A stretch of 64,000 nt of DNA, taken from the NCBI RefSeq assembly GCF_000167355.1, contig NZ_AAEW02000003.1, positions 62,001-126,000 of the forward strand, written 5' to 3'. This document shows positions 33,868 to 43,471 of the stretch, piece by piece (position 1 is the stretch's first letter; each line of letters opens with the position of its first letter). Under the pieces are notes generated by a model. It saw nothing but the letters and a program-made list of their open reading frames with translations, was not told where the DNA came from and made no database searches. The DNA comes from Desulfuromonas acetoxidans DSM 684. Lineage in GTDB: Bacteria > Desulfobacterota > Desulfuromonadia > Desulfuromonadales > Desulfuromonadaceae. Position numbers and translations under genes: made by a program.

Positions 33868-35055
33868 ATGACCTTTAGAGCAATGTTCACGGCGCAATCC
33901 TTGATAAAGCACCTCGCCCTACACTCTTTAGTCGGAGTGATTCTGCTGGGGGGCTTTTCTGCCCATGGCGATGAAATTGCCAAAAAAAAAGAAACCCTGC
34001 AACAGGTGAAACAGCAGATCTCTGAAACAGCCAGTGAAATCAAAGAAAAAAAGCACAAGGAACGCACCCTGCTGCAACAGCTTGACCAGTTGGAACAACA
34101 GATGGCTAATAGTGATGCAGCAGTCAGACACGCCAGCCGAGCATTGGGGGAAGCCAAAGAGAAGATTGCCGGACTTGAAGAAAAAATCACCCGCTACGAA
34201 TCGATTCTCAAACGATCCCAGAAGGATGTTGAACAACGGTTGCGCACTCTGTACACCAGTGGCGACATCACTTCATTACGATTGATTTTCTCCACGGAAA
34301 CCCCGCTGCAACTGGCGGAAAACCTCGATTTTCTCAGCCGCATCGCTGCTCACGACAAAAATCTTTTGTCCAGTTATCGTCAGCAAACACGCCAGTTGCA
34401 ACGAGCACGTCTCGATCTGCACAATGAATTGTCCCGCCAGGAACTGGCCTTGACCGAAAAAAAACAACACAAACAAACCCTGGCCAAGAACAAAACCCGT
34501 AAAGCGCAACTGGTCACACAAATCAAACGTGACCAACAGGCACTTAAACACCGACTGACACAACTGGAAGAACGATCGAAAAACCTGTCGGCGCTGGTCA
34601 GCAAGCTCAAACAAGACAAACGAAATGCAGCCTATGTTCCAACGAATCAGCCGTTCATCTCAGCAAAAGGCAAAATCCCCTGGCCATCGTCCGGAGCCGT
34701 CCGGGAGGGATTCGGCACCCACAAGGATCGCACCTTCGGCACCAAATACAAAAGTAACGGTCTGGAGATTGCCGCAGTTCCCGGCACACCAATTAAAGCA
34801 ATCTGGCCGGGAAAAGTGGTTTTCTCATCACCATTTAAAGGGTACGGTAACCTGATCATCATTGATCACGGCAGCCAGTATTACAGCTTGTATGCTCAGG
34901 TCACCAACCTGAAGCATTCCGTGGGCACCATCGTCAATGCCGGCGATGTCATTGCTACCTCGGGATACGAACAACGCGACAGCTTTCATCTTGAAATCCG
35001 CCATCGCGGCACGCCTGTCGATCCAAAAGACTGGTTGAGGCCACGCAATGGATAA
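33868..35055 (+). CDS. EnvC-like murein hydrolase activator (coiled coil plus LytM)
   Basis: The 395-residue precursor has a hydrophobic signal at about residues 12-32, a long coiled coil (about 35-250) rich in Gln, Lys and Glu, and a C-terminal M23/LytM domain (about 270-390). In an active M23 enzyme the motif is HxxxD and HxH; here SNGLEIAAVPGTP and FHLEIRH replace it, so the domain lacks the first zinc histidine. This is the degenerate EnvC type, which activates amidases instead of cutting itself. ftsX precedes it; ctpA overlaps its end by 8 bp. Confidence 0.9.
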   Translation: MTFRAMFTAQSLIKHLALHSLVGVILLGGFSAHGDEIAKKKETLQQVKQQISETASEIKEKKHKERTLLQQLDQLEQQMANSDAAVRHASRALGEAKEKIAGLEEKITRYESILKRSQKDVEQRLRTLYTSGDITSLRLIFSTETPLQLAENLDFLSRIAAHDKNLLSSYRQQTRQLQRARLDLHNELSRQELALTEKKQHKQTLAKNKTRKAQLVTQIKRDQQALKHRLTQLEERSKNLSALVSKLKQDKRNAAYVPTNQPFISAKGKIPWPSSGAVREGFGTHKDRTFGTKYKSNGLEIAAVPGTPIKAIWPGKVVFSSPFKGYGNLIIIDHGSQYYSLYAQVTNLKHSVGTIVNAGDVIATSGYEQRDSFHLEIRHRGTPVDPKDWLRPRNG

Positions 35056-36394
35056 TTTATCGATGCGATTACACCTTGTTATAGTGTTAGGTCTGTGCCT
35101 TTTGCTTTCGGACCCGGCCCGCGTGCTGGCCCAAGCGAAAACATCAGATTCCGGAGATCAACCGGCAGAGCAACTCAGTGCCTATGAACACCTCGACCAG
35201 TTCATTGACGTGCTGACCCTGATTCAGAAGAATTATGTCGAACAGCCCCCCATGGATCAGCTTATGTCAGGAGCGATCAAAGGGATGCTCAGCGAACTGG
35301 ATCCCCATTCCGCGTATATGCCTCCAAAGATGTTTGAGGAGATGCAAATTGAAACTATGGGGGAATTCAACGGCCTCGGCGTCGAAATCACCGTCAAAGA
35401 CCACCTCATCACTGTGATTGCCCCCATCGCCGACACCCCGGCCGACCGAGCCGGGATCCGTGCAGGTGATATTATTGTCGAAATCGACGGCACCTTGACC
35501 AAAGACATGTCAATCATGGACGCTATCAACCAGATGCGCGGACCACGCGGCAGTGAAATCACTTTGGGGATTATGCGTCACGGCGAAACAGCGCCCCTCT
35601 CCTTCACCCTAACGCGTGAAACCATCCGAGTGGACAGCATCCGTGAGCGCCTTTTCGAGCCGGCCATCGGCTATGTCCGCATCAGCCAGTTTCAACAACG
35701 GACAGCGCGAGAATTTAAAGCGGCACTCAAAACGTTACACGACAAAGCAGGGACGCCACTGCAAGGGTTACTGATCGACCTGCGCAACAATCCCGGCGGT
35801 CTGCTTGACCAGGCCATTCAGGTCTGTGATCTTTTTCTGAACTCGGGAAAAATCGTTTCAACAGAAGGGCGACGTAAAACGGATAACTTCACCTATAATG
35901 CCACAGCAGCCGACACACAGCCCGGCTACCCGATTGTTGTGCTCATCAATGAAGGAAGCGCCAGTGCTTCGGAAATTGTTGCCGGCGCCCTGCAAAATCA
36001 TAAACGCGCCGTTATCCTCGGCACCGGCAGCTTCGGCAAGGGCTCCGTACAAAGCATCATCCCCCTCGCCGATCACTCCGGACTCCGTCTGACCACAGCA
36101 TATTACTATACGCCCAATGGCACCTCGATCCAGGCACGCGGAATTGTTCCGGATGTCAATGTGGAACAAGCGATCTGGAAAAAGACAGCCACCTATGAAC
36201 TCACTAAGGAAAAAGATCTGAACAACCATCTGGAGCCACCAAGCCCGTTAGATCCTAAAAAACAGGACGTGGCCGATCCGGATAAAATTGAATCGGACTT
36301 TCAACTGCTCAGAGCATTGGATCTGCTGCGAGGCTGGCAACAAATGAAACACCTTCAACCCTGTCCGATTGACGGGGAGCAAGCGGCATCATGA
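35048..36394 (+). CDS. ctpA: Carboxyl-terminal processing protease (S41)
   Basis: The 448-residue precursor has a signal peptide (about residues 1-28). A PDZ domain with FNGLGVEI and GDIIVEIDG follows at about 105-185. The S41 core has LRNNPGGLLDQAI, INEGSASASEIVAGAL (catalytic Ser) and GTGSFGKGSVQ (catalytic Lys). It trims periplasmic proteins, often peptidoglycan hydrolases. It overlaps the EnvC-like gene by 8 bp and the deacetylase gene by 4 bp. Confidence 0.95.
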   Translation: MDNLSMRLHLVIVLGLCLLLSDPARVLAQAKTSDSGDQPAEQLSAYEHLDQFIDVLTLIQKNYVEQPPMDQLMSGAIKGMLSELDPHSAYMPPKMFEEMQIETMGEFNGLGVEITVKDHLITVIAPIADTPADRAGIRAGDIIVEIDGTLTKDMSIMDAINQMRGPRGSEITLGIMRHGETAPLSFTLTRETIRVDSIRERLFEPAIGYVRISQFQQRTAREFKAALKTLHDKAGTPLQGLLIDLRNNPGGLLDQAIQVCDLFLNSGKIVSTEGRRKTDNFTYNATAADTQPGYPIVVLINEGSASASEIVAGALQNHKRAVILGTGSFGKGSVQSIIPLADHSGLRLTTAYYYTPNGTSIQARGIVPDVNVEQAIWKKTATYELTKEKDLNNHLEPPSPLDPKKQDVADPDKIESDFQLLRALDLLRGWQQMKHLQPCPIDGEQAAS

Positions 36395-37377
36395 CTCAGA
36401 AAAAACGTAAAAAAGCGCCGACAAAAAAGAAGACAGCCGCAAAAAAAAACCATAACAACCGCCTGTCCTGGCTCAGTCACCCGTTAACCGCGCTGGCGTT
36501 TCTGCTGCTATTGCTGCTTGTCGGCGGCTATATTATTACCCGCTGGTCGCTCCCCGAGCCAGTGCCACAACAGCAGCCACAGCCGGTCATCACCTATCCA
36601 ATGGAAGAGTATCCTGCAGAAGTAGACAAGCCGCAACCGCCCCAGATCACTCCGCCGGATCATGTCCCCAAGGTAGCCATCATCATGGATGATATCGGCA
36701 TCAATCGCGCAGCCGCGCTTGACGCCCTGCAATTGCAGATGCCGCTGGCCCTGGCTATCATTCCTGGCGAAGCCCATTCGACGGAGATTATGAATCTGGC
36801 TTATCAGCAGCACAGCGAGATTTTGATCCATATCCCGATGGAACCAGTCAGTTATCCCAAAAACAATCCAGGCCCCTTGGGGCTCTTTGTTCATCAATCT
36901 GACAGTCAGATCAAACGGCGGATTGACGATATTATTACCGCCCTCCCCTATGCCATTGGCGGCAATAACCATATGGGCTCTGAGTTTACCCAGCATGCTG
37001 ACAAGTTGCGCCCGGTGCTGCTGGCCCTGAAGCAATCAGGGCTGTTCTTTGTCGACAGCCTCACCAGCAAAGATTCCGTCGCCTACCAACAGGCGCAAAA
37101 ACTGGGTCTGAGCTGTGCATTGCGCGATGTTTTTCTCGACAATGTGCGCCAGGTCGAACCAATTCTTTTTCAACTCGACCGCTTGGTCACCTTGGCCCAC
37201 CGTCACGGCAGTGCTATCGCCATCTGCCACCCGTACCCGCAAACAATTGAGGCGTTGCAGCAGTTTATTGCCGACCCACAACGTTTTGATGTTGAAATCG
37301 TTCCAATCAGCCAACTTGTCCATCCACCTGTGCCAAGCTCTGACAAACACACTGCCGCCCCGGCCGTTCATCATTAA
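36391..37377 (+). CDS. Divergent polysaccharide deacetylase family protein
   Basis: The 328-residue product has a very basic N-terminus, one membrane helix at about residues 35-52, a Pro/Gln-rich spacer and a divergent polysaccharide deacetylase domain from about residue 90: VAIIMDDIGIN, LALAIIPGEAHS, ILIHIPMEP, GGNNHMGSEFT and FFVDSLTSKDS. The family (YibQ-like) has unknown substrate and usually lies with ftsEX/envC/ctpA. It starts inside ctpA by an ATGA overlap. Confidence 0.9.
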   Translation: MTQKKRKKAPTKKKTAAKKNHNNRLSWLSHPLTALAFLLLLLLVGGYIITRWSLPEPVPQQQPQPVITYPMEEYPAEVDKPQPPQITPPDHVPKVAIIMDDIGINRAAALDALQLQMPLALAIIPGEAHSTEIMNLAYQQHSEILIHIPMEPVSYPKNNPGPLGLFVHQSDSQIKRRIDDIITALPYAIGGNNHMGSEFTQHADKLRPVLLALKQSGLFFVDSLTSKDSVAYQQAQKLGLSCALRDVFLDNVRQVEPILFQLDRLVTLAHRHGSAIAICHPYPQTIEALQQFIADPQRFDVEIVPISQLVHPPVPSSDKHTAAPAVHH

Positions 37378-37468
37378 CCCTATTTTTTAACTCGTGATGA
37401 CCAAACAACATAGCCGGTTTTACAAAACCTCATCGTTTTTCTTTCTGACACGTTGATAAGAGTCGCCC

Positions 37469-38686
37469 ATGCTTATTGAAGCCCCCCCGATCCTCACCAT
37501 TGGCCAGCTCAATGAACTGATCCGCGAAACACTCGAAGACAATTTTGTTCAGGTGCGTGTTCGTGGTGAGATCTCTAACTTGTCACGTCCAGGATCGGGG
37601 CACTGGTATTTTACCCTCAAAGATGAAAAAGGGCAGATCCGCAGCGTGATGTTTCGCAGCGCTAACCGCCAGGTGCCCTTTCAACCTGAGCATGGCCAGC
37701 AAGTGATCTGCAACGGCCGTATTTCTCTCTACGAAGCCCGTGGCGATATCCAATTGATCTGCGATACAATGGAGGCCGAAGGTTACGGCGGTTTGCAGTT
37801 GGCTTTTGAACAACTGAAAAAGAAACTCGACGCAGAGGGTTTGTTCGCTCTGGAGCACAAAAGAACTCTGCCGCCACACCCGCAATGCATTGGGGTGATC
37901 ACCTCTGCCACCGGAGCGGCGATTCACGACATTCTCAACATCCTGCAACGCCGCGCTCACGGTTTACGGGTCGTATTGCGCCCCGTTCTGGTTCAGGGCG
38001 ATTTGGCACCACAACAGATTGTGATGGCACTGAAGGAACTGAACGAGTACGGCCAATGCGAAGCGATCATTGTCGGTCGAGGCGGTGGTTCTCTGGAAGA
38101 TTTGCAAGCATTCAACAGCGAAGAGGTGGCGCAGGCGATTTTCGCTTCTGCATGCCCGATCATCTCAGCAGTGGGCCATGAAACCGACTTCACCATTGCC
38201 GATTTTGTTGCCGACCTAAGGGCGCCCACCCCCAGTGCGGCGGCAGAACTGGTCGTAAAAAATCGCCAGGAACTTGAACAGCACCTGGATCAACTGTCCA
38301 TCCGACTCAATACGGCAATGAACCGCCAGTTAACCCTCAAACAACAACATCTCGAAGCATTAAGCAAGCGGTTGCGCAGTCCACAGGCGCGCCTGCAACA
38401 GCAACAACAACGCTGCGATGATCTGGCCCGCCGTCTGCAACAGGCCATTGCTCACGATCTGGAACGGTGCCAGCACCAGTTACAGCAGCTTGCCGGCCGT
38501 CTTCACGCCCTCAGCCCACTCAATACCATGCAGCGGGGATTCAGCGTTGTAGCAACCGAAGACACGCCACCGGCCCTAGTGCGTCATGCCGATCAATTGC
38601 ACGTTGGACAACGGGTTTCATTACAATTTCATCAGGGTTCGGCCAAGGCAACGATCGACGCCGTTTCTCCCGTCGATCCATCTTGA
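37469..38686 (+). CDS. xseA: Exodeoxyribonuclease VII large subunit
   Basis: With XseB this subunit degrades single-stranded DNA. The 405-residue product has an OB-fold N domain (VQVRVRGEISNLSRPGSGHWYF), then the catalytic core with GVITSATGAAIHDIL, IVGRGGGSLEDLQAFN and AVGHETDFTIADFVADLRAPTPSAAAEL, and a Gln-rich helical C-terminus. xseB follows 137 bp later. Confidence 0.96.
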   Translation: MLIEAPPILTIGQLNELIRETLEDNFVQVRVRGEISNLSRPGSGHWYFTLKDEKGQIRSVMFRSANRQVPFQPEHGQQVICNGRISLYEARGDIQLICDTMEAEGYGGLQLAFEQLKKKLDAEGLFALEHKRTLPPHPQCIGVITSATGAAIHDILNILQRRAHGLRVVLRPVLVQGDLAPQQIVMALKELNEYGQCEAIIVGRGGGSLEDLQAFNSEEVAQAIFASACPIISAVGHETDFTIADFVADLRAPTPSAAAELVVKNRQELEQHLDQLSIRLNTAMNRQLTLKQQHLEALSKRLRSPQARLQQQQQRCDDLARRLQQAIAHDLERCQHQLQQLAGRLHALSPLNTMQRGFSVVATEDTPPALVRHADQLHVGQRVSLQFHQGSAKATIDAVSPVDPS

Positions 38687-38823
38687 CTCACTGCAGCGAA
38701 ACGGCCATAATCAAGTGTTTAACGTAAACGTAAATCTGGAACCTGGGTTGAACCTCAACCTGCTCTGTTTGACAGCGTCTCACAGGACTGCGTTCAGGGT
38801 AAATCCACAGGAGAAAAGATATC

Positions 38824-39048
38824 ATGGCTAAGGGCCCCTCTTTTGAAGACGCCATTAAAACTCTGGAAGCCTGTGTCGAACATCTCGAGCAGGACGATCT
38901 GCCCATTGACGAGGCACTCAAACAGTTTGAGACCGGCGTAAAAAACGTCCAGAAGTGCCAAAAAGCCCTGGAGGGTGCCAGACTGAAAATTGAACAATTG
39001 ACCCGGGACCAGAACCAACAGCTCACAACGGAAACTCTGGACCTGTAA
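38824..39048 (+). CDS. xseB: Exodeoxyribonuclease VII small subunit
   Basis: The 74-residue helical protein contains the XseB pattern SFEDAIKTLEACVEHLEQDDLPIDEALKQFE-type core (residues 5-36). AGGAGA lies 9 bases before the ATG. It lies between xseA and ispA, the usual order. Confidence 0.95.
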   Translation: MAKGPSFEDAIKTLEACVEHLEQDDLPIDEALKQFETGVKNVQKCQKALEGARLKIEQLTRDQNQQLTTETLDL

Positions 39049-39087
39049 AACGGCATCATCACGGTATTCAGCGATACGGAATCACTC

Positions 39088-39981
39088 ATGGATTTGAAAA
39101 ACTATCTCACCAGCCAGCGCCAACGCGTCGAGGAGGCCTTGGCGCAAACTCTGCCGCCAAAACAACAGCACCCCACCCAACTGCACGAAGCCATGCATTA
39201 TTCGGTTTTTGCCGGGGGCAAGCGACTGCGTCCCATCCTGATGATGGCGGCATGTGAAGCGGTTGGCGGAGATATCGAAAATGTGCTACCAGCAGCCTGC
39301 GCCATGGAGATGATCCATACCTATTCACTGATCCATGACGATCTTCCGGCGATGGATGACGATGATTTACGGCGTGGACAACCAACAAACCATAAAGTGT
39401 TTGGTGAGGCCACAGCCATTCTCGCTGGAGACGCCCTGCTGACGGAAGCCTTTGTTGTGCTGTCGGCTCCGTCTGACTCAGTACAAATCAATGACCGTAC
39501 CCGCCGTGAAGTGATTCAACTGCTGGCCCGTGCCGCAGGAGCAGCAGGGATGGTCGGTGGTCAAATTGTCGATATGGAAGCAGAAGGGATGGAGCAACCG
39601 GATCTGGCGACGGTGGACTATATTCACGCCCATAAAACCGGAGCCTTAATCCTCGCCTCCATTCGTGCCGGAGCCCTGCTTGGCGGTGCGAATACGGAAC
39701 AATATGAAGCCTTAAGCCGGTTCGGAAAACTCGCTGGACTCGCGTTTCAGATTGCCGACGACATTCTCGACATCACCGGAGATCAGGAACAGCTCGGTAA
39801 AGATATCGGCAGTGATCAGGAACGGGGTAAGGCTACCTATCCGGCCGTTCTCGGTTTAAGCGAATCGATCCGCCGGGCCACAGAACTGCACCAACAAGCC
39901 TTGAAAGCGCTGGAGCCGCTGGCAGATGCGGCAGAACCTTTGCGACAAATTTCGCATTACATTATTAATCGCTCGTCGTAG
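39088..39981 (+). CDS. ispA: Farnesyl/geranylgeranyl diphosphate synthase
   Basis: The 297-residue prenyltransferase has GGKRLRPIL near residue 48, the first aspartate-rich motif DDLPAMDDDDLRRG (about 85-98) and the second DDILDITGD (about 228-236). The residues and length fit short-chain IspA. It supplies prenyl chains for quinones and undecaprenyl lipids. dxs starts 25 bp after its stop, coupling supply and use of isoprenoid units. Confidence 0.95.
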   Translation: MDLKNYLTSQRQRVEEALAQTLPPKQQHPTQLHEAMHYSVFAGGKRLRPILMMAACEAVGGDIENVLPAACAMEMIHTYSLIHDDLPAMDDDDLRRGQPTNHKVFGEATAILAGDALLTEAFVVLSAPSDSVQINDRTRREVIQLLARAAGAAGMVGGQIVDMEAEGMEQPDLATVDYIHAHKTGALILASIRAGALLGGANTEQYEALSRFGKLAGLAFQIADDILDITGDQEQLGKDIGSDQERGKATYPAVLGLSESIRRATELHQQALKALEPLADAAEPLRQISHYIINRSS

Positions 39982-40006
39982 CGTTGAGAAAAACAATATA
40001 CAGCTT

Positions 40007-41884
40007 ATGAGTCATTTACTTGAAAATTTGGAAACACCGGCAGACCTGAAGGATTTCTCTCTCAATGAGTTGACTGTCCTGGCGCAGGAACTGCGCGATG
40101 AAATTATCAACACGGTCTCCCATACCGGTGGGCATCTGGCGAGCTCATTGGGCATTGTCGAACTGACAATCGCCCTGCACTACGTCATGAATTCACCGCG
40201 TGACAAGATCATCTGGGATGTCGGCCATCAGGCCTATGCCCACAAACTCCTGACCGGTCGTCTGAATCTGTTTAACACCCTGCGTCAACTTGACGGAATC
40301 AGCGGCTTTCCCAAACGCAAGGAAAGCCCCCACGACTGCTTTGATGTCGGTCACTCAAGCACCTCGATCTCCGCAGCTCTGGGCATGGCGGTTGGCCGCG
40401 ACTGCAAAGAGCTCAACAATAAAGTGGTTGCGGTGATCGGCGACGGTTCACTGACGGCTGGACTGGCCTTTGAAGCGCTCAACCATGCCGGCCACCTCGA
40501 CCGCAACATGATCATCATTCTCAACGACAATGAGATGTCGATCTCACCCAACGTCGGCGCCCTGTCCTCATTTCTCAGTCGCAAGATGACGTCACGGCTG
40601 TTTGTCCGTTTCAAACGGGAGACCGAGATCTTCCTCAAGAGTGTGCCGCGCTTCGGCAAAGACTTGGTTCAACTGGCAAAACGCACCGAAGACTCCTTTA
40701 AGGCGTTTGTCACTCCAGGGATGCTGTTTGAAGCCTTCGGCATCGAGTATGTCGGTCCGATTGACGGCCATTCCATGGATGAGCTGATTGAAACCCTGCA
40801 GAACGTTTCGCGCCTCGATGGCCCATCATTGATCCACGTAGTGACCCGCAAAGGCAAAGGCTACCAACCTGCTGAAGACAACCCAGCCCTGTTCCATGGG
40901 GTTGGACCGTTTGACAAAACCAGCGGCAAAGTAAAAACCACAACGGGAGCCCCCCCCAGTTACACCTCTGTTTTCGGTGAGTATCTCTGTCAATTGGCGG
41001 AAAAAGATTCGCGTCTGGTGGCCATTACGGCTGCAATGTGCACCGGCACCGGCCTGGTTCCCTTTGCCGAACGTTTTCCCAAGCGTTTCTTTGATGTCGG
41101 TATTGCCGAGCAACATGCGGTCACATTGGCCGCAGGCATGGCCTGTGAAGAACTGCGCCCGGTTGTTGCCATCTATTCGACCTTCCTGCAACGGGCTTAT
41201 GACAATGTGTTACACGATGTCTGCCTGCAAAACCTGCCGGTCACGTTTGCCCTGGACCGGGGAGGCTTGGTCGGCGCTGACGGGCCAACACATCACGGCG
41301 TCTTTGATCTGTCGTATCTGCGCCATATTCCCAATGTGACGGTTGCCGTCCCGCGCGACGAGTTGGAGCTGAAACGCGCCATGCTCACAGCCACCACCAG
41401 CGACGGCCCCTTTGTTTATCGCTACCCACGCGGCAACGGTTTGGGCTTGCAGCAAACCGATGATTTCAAACCACTTACCATCGGTCAGGGGGAAAAACTA
41501 CGCGAGGGTCAGGCGGCCACGTTGGTCAGCATCGGTACCTTTGCCGAGACAGCCATGGATGTTGCTGTTAAACTGTCTGAAAAAGGCATTGAAATTGCCG
41601 TTGTCGATGCCCGGTTCCTTAAACCACTCGATCAGGAACTCTTGATTGCTGAAGCGCGTCGTACCGGTAACATCATTACGCTGGAGGAAAATGTTCTTGC
41701 CGGCGGGTTTGGCAGTGCGGTAATGGAATTGATGGAGAAAAACCGCCTCTATCCGCGCGTTATGCGCCTAGGCTTACCCGATGAATTTATTCAGCAAGGA
41801 AGTCACGACGAGCTGTTAAAACTGCACGGTCTGGATGTGGATGGCCTCACTGAAAAGATTGCTGAATTTCTTGAGAACAACTGA
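40007..41884 (+). CDS. dxs: 1-deoxy-D-xylulose-5-phosphate synthase
   Basis: Dxs makes the first MEP-pathway intermediate from pyruvate and glyceraldehyde 3-phosphate with thiamine diphosphate. The 625-residue product shows SHTGGHLASSLG, DVGHQAYAHKLLTGR, VIGDGSLTAGLAFEALNHAG (TPP motif), DVGIAEQHAVTLAAG and DRGGLVGADGPTHHG. I placed the start at ATG 40007 (MSHLLENLETP); the frame is open 27 codons upstream into ispA. Confidence 0.96.
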   Translation: MSHLLENLETPADLKDFSLNELTVLAQELRDEIINTVSHTGGHLASSLGIVELTIALHYVMNSPRDKIIWDVGHQAYAHKLLTGRLNLFNTLRQLDGISGFPKRKESPHDCFDVGHSSTSISAALGMAVGRDCKELNNKVVAVIGDGSLTAGLAFEALNHAGHLDRNMIIILNDNEMSISPNVGALSSFLSRKMTSRLFVRFKRETEIFLKSVPRFGKDLVQLAKRTEDSFKAFVTPGMLFEAFGIEYVGPIDGHSMDELIETLQNVSRLDGPSLIHVVTRKGKGYQPAEDNPALFHGVGPFDKTSGKVKTTTGAPPSYTSVFGEYLCQLAEKDSRLVAITAAMCTGTGLVPFAERFPKRFFDVGIAEQHAVTLAAGMACEELRPVVAIYSTFLQRAYDNVLHDVCLQNLPVTFALDRGGLVGADGPTHHGVFDLSYLRHIPNVTVAVPRDELELKRAMLTATTSDGPFVYRYPRGNGLGLQQTDDFKPLTIGQGEKLREGQAATLVSIGTFAETAMDVAVKLSEKGIEIAVVDARFLKPLDQELLIAEARRTGNIITLEENVLAGGFGSAVMELMEKNRLYPRVMRLGLPDEFIQQGSHDELLKLHGLDVDGLTEKIAEFLENN

Positions 41885-41920
41885 TACGAACACAATGAAT
41901 TGAGGATTTGTAAAGCGCTT

Positions 41921-42784
41921 ATGAATTGTTCCGTTGTCGACAGCATCCGAAAGATTAAACAACTCCCGCCACCCAGCGGCTTGTGTCGGGAAATCATCCA
42001 GATCGTCTCGGATGAGCAGGTTGATCTGATCGACCTGGTCAGCATCATCAATAAAAGTCCGGCGATAACCGCGCGAATACTGCGCTGCGCCAACTCCGCC
42101 TACTATGGACAACGCGGCGAGATTACCACGGTGCGCGAAGCGATCATTCGCGTTCTCGGACTGGCGATCACCCGCAGTCTGTCTCTAGCCATGGCTTTAA
42201 GCGGCAATTTTGATGTTCAACAGAGCCGCCTGTTTAATTGTCACCGTTACTGGTTTAATGCCGTCACAACAGCCGGTATGGCGCAAAGCCTGTCCCACTT
42301 TCTGTTTGTACGGGAAAAACCGGCTCCGGCCACAGCGTACACAGCGGGCTTACTACATAATCTCGGTTTACAGGCCTTGGTGCACTGTTTTCCCTTGGAG
42401 ATGGAAAAAGTCTTTGCCTCCAGCCAAGGCAGTTTAAGCGAGCGCATCAATAATCAGCTCGGCATTAACCACCATCAGGCCGCCAATCTGCTGGCGGAAG
42501 CCTGGGATCTTCCCCAGCCCATTTCTCAAGCCTTAAACGGTCTGGCCTGCGATGACGACCTTGAAACATCTTCACCGCTGACTCAATTGATCTGGATCAG
42601 TTCCCAGCTTTCCGACACGCTTTATCACGAACAGTGCGATCCCTTTGCCAGCCTAGTCATCCCGGAAACGGTGATCAGTATGGAACATGTTCAAAAAGTC
42701 TACTCCGATACGCGCGACCAGCTTGAGTCGTTACACGAAATGGCCCAACTCATTACCGGCTGCGGAGGACAAGATGAGCAATAA
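41921..42784 (+). CDS. HDOD-domain signalling protein
   Basis: The 287-residue product is mainly an HDOD domain: LPPPSGLCREII, DLVSIINKSPAITARILRCANSAYYG, VREAIIRVLGL, then AYTAGLLHNLGLQ and EAWDLPQPI. HDOD proteins lack full HD phosphohydrolase sites and act in signalling, often with stress or motility. I used the ATG at 41921; a TTG at 41900 is the alternative. It overlaps the next gene by 11 bp. Confidence 0.85.
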   Translation: MNCSVVDSIRKIKQLPPPSGLCREIIQIVSDEQVDLIDLVSIINKSPAITARILRCANSAYYGQRGEITTVREAIIRVLGLAITRSLSLAMALSGNFDVQQSRLFNCHRYWFNAVTTAGMAQSLSHFLFVREKPAPATAYTAGLLHNLGLQALVHCFPLEMEKVFASSQGSLSERINNQLGINHHQAANLLAEAWDLPQPISQALNGLACDDDLETSSPLTQLIWISSQLSDTLYHEQCDPFASLVIPETVISMEHVQKVYSDTRDQLESLHEMAQLITGCGGQDEQ

Positions 42785-43340
42785 GTACCCTTTTTCAGAC
42801 ATTATTCTCAATCTCTCGGATAACTTTGACGACCTGCTTGAGTCCTTATCCACGCTGCAACGGCTGGGAGAATTACCGGCTCACCGTCTGACCGAACAGG
42901 TGCTATTGGAAAATGCCCTGGAGATTTTGCACCACTCCATCAAGGCGACCCGCTGTTGCATTTACACGTTGCCGCCCCAAGAACTCACGCTGCTGGAAAA
43001 CGCCCCACTGGGAAGCGTGCTTGCCATTGATTGTGAAGGAATTCCGAAACAATGCAATGCAACCCGCATTGAAGATATGTTTATACGCACCACTCTGGAA
43101 AAAGGCACCATGCAAGACTGTGACGACTGCACCACCCTCGACCTCGGCTCCGACCTGTTAGAAAACGAAACATCGATCATCAGCGTTCCCTTAATGGTCA
43201 CAGAGCAACTGTGCGGCGTGATTACCACCAGCCATAGTGGTCGCCAACATTTTAATGCCTGGGGGTACCGACTGGTTGAACTGTTCAGCACGTTTCTCGG
43301 CCAACAGCTTGCGTTGTGCCGTTGCCAAAATCAGGCTTAA
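42774..43340 (+). CDS. GAF-like sensory protein with cysteine pairs
   Basis: The 188-residue product resembles a single GAF-type domain (residues about 40-180): VLLENALEILHHSIKA, IISVPLMVTEQLCGVITTSH and FSTFLGQQLALC. It carries CDDC near the middle and CRCQ at the end, so redox or metal sensing is possible. GGAGGA lies before the ATG. It is coupled to the HDOD gene by overlap, suggesting a two-protein signalling unit. Ligand unknown. Confidence 0.65.
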   Translation: MSNKYPFSDIILNLSDNFDDLLESLSTLQRLGELPAHRLTEQVLLENALEILHHSIKATRCCIYTLPPQELTLLENAPLGSVLAIDCEGIPKQCNATRIEDMFIRTTLEKGTMQDCDDCTTLDLGSDLLENETSIISVPLMVTEQLCGVITTSHSGRQHFNAWGYRLVELFSTFLGQQLALCRCQNQA

Positions 43341-43402
43341 CACAAAGTGTAAAACTCCCAGCCATAGGCTGCATAGCCTGTTAATCACATCTATTCGACA
43401 AT

Positions 43403-43442
43403 AAAAAAATCCGATGCGGCTTAACCACATCGGATTTTTTTT
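43403..43442. terminator. Bidirectional terminator between the GAF-like gene and fbp
   Basis: AAAAAATCCGATG and CATCGGATTTTTT form a 13-bp stem around an 11-base loop, with A and T tracts on the two sides. It lies between convergent genes and can serve both. Confidence 0.85.
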
Positions 43443-43471
43443 GCATAACCACCGCGAAAATTACTCACACA

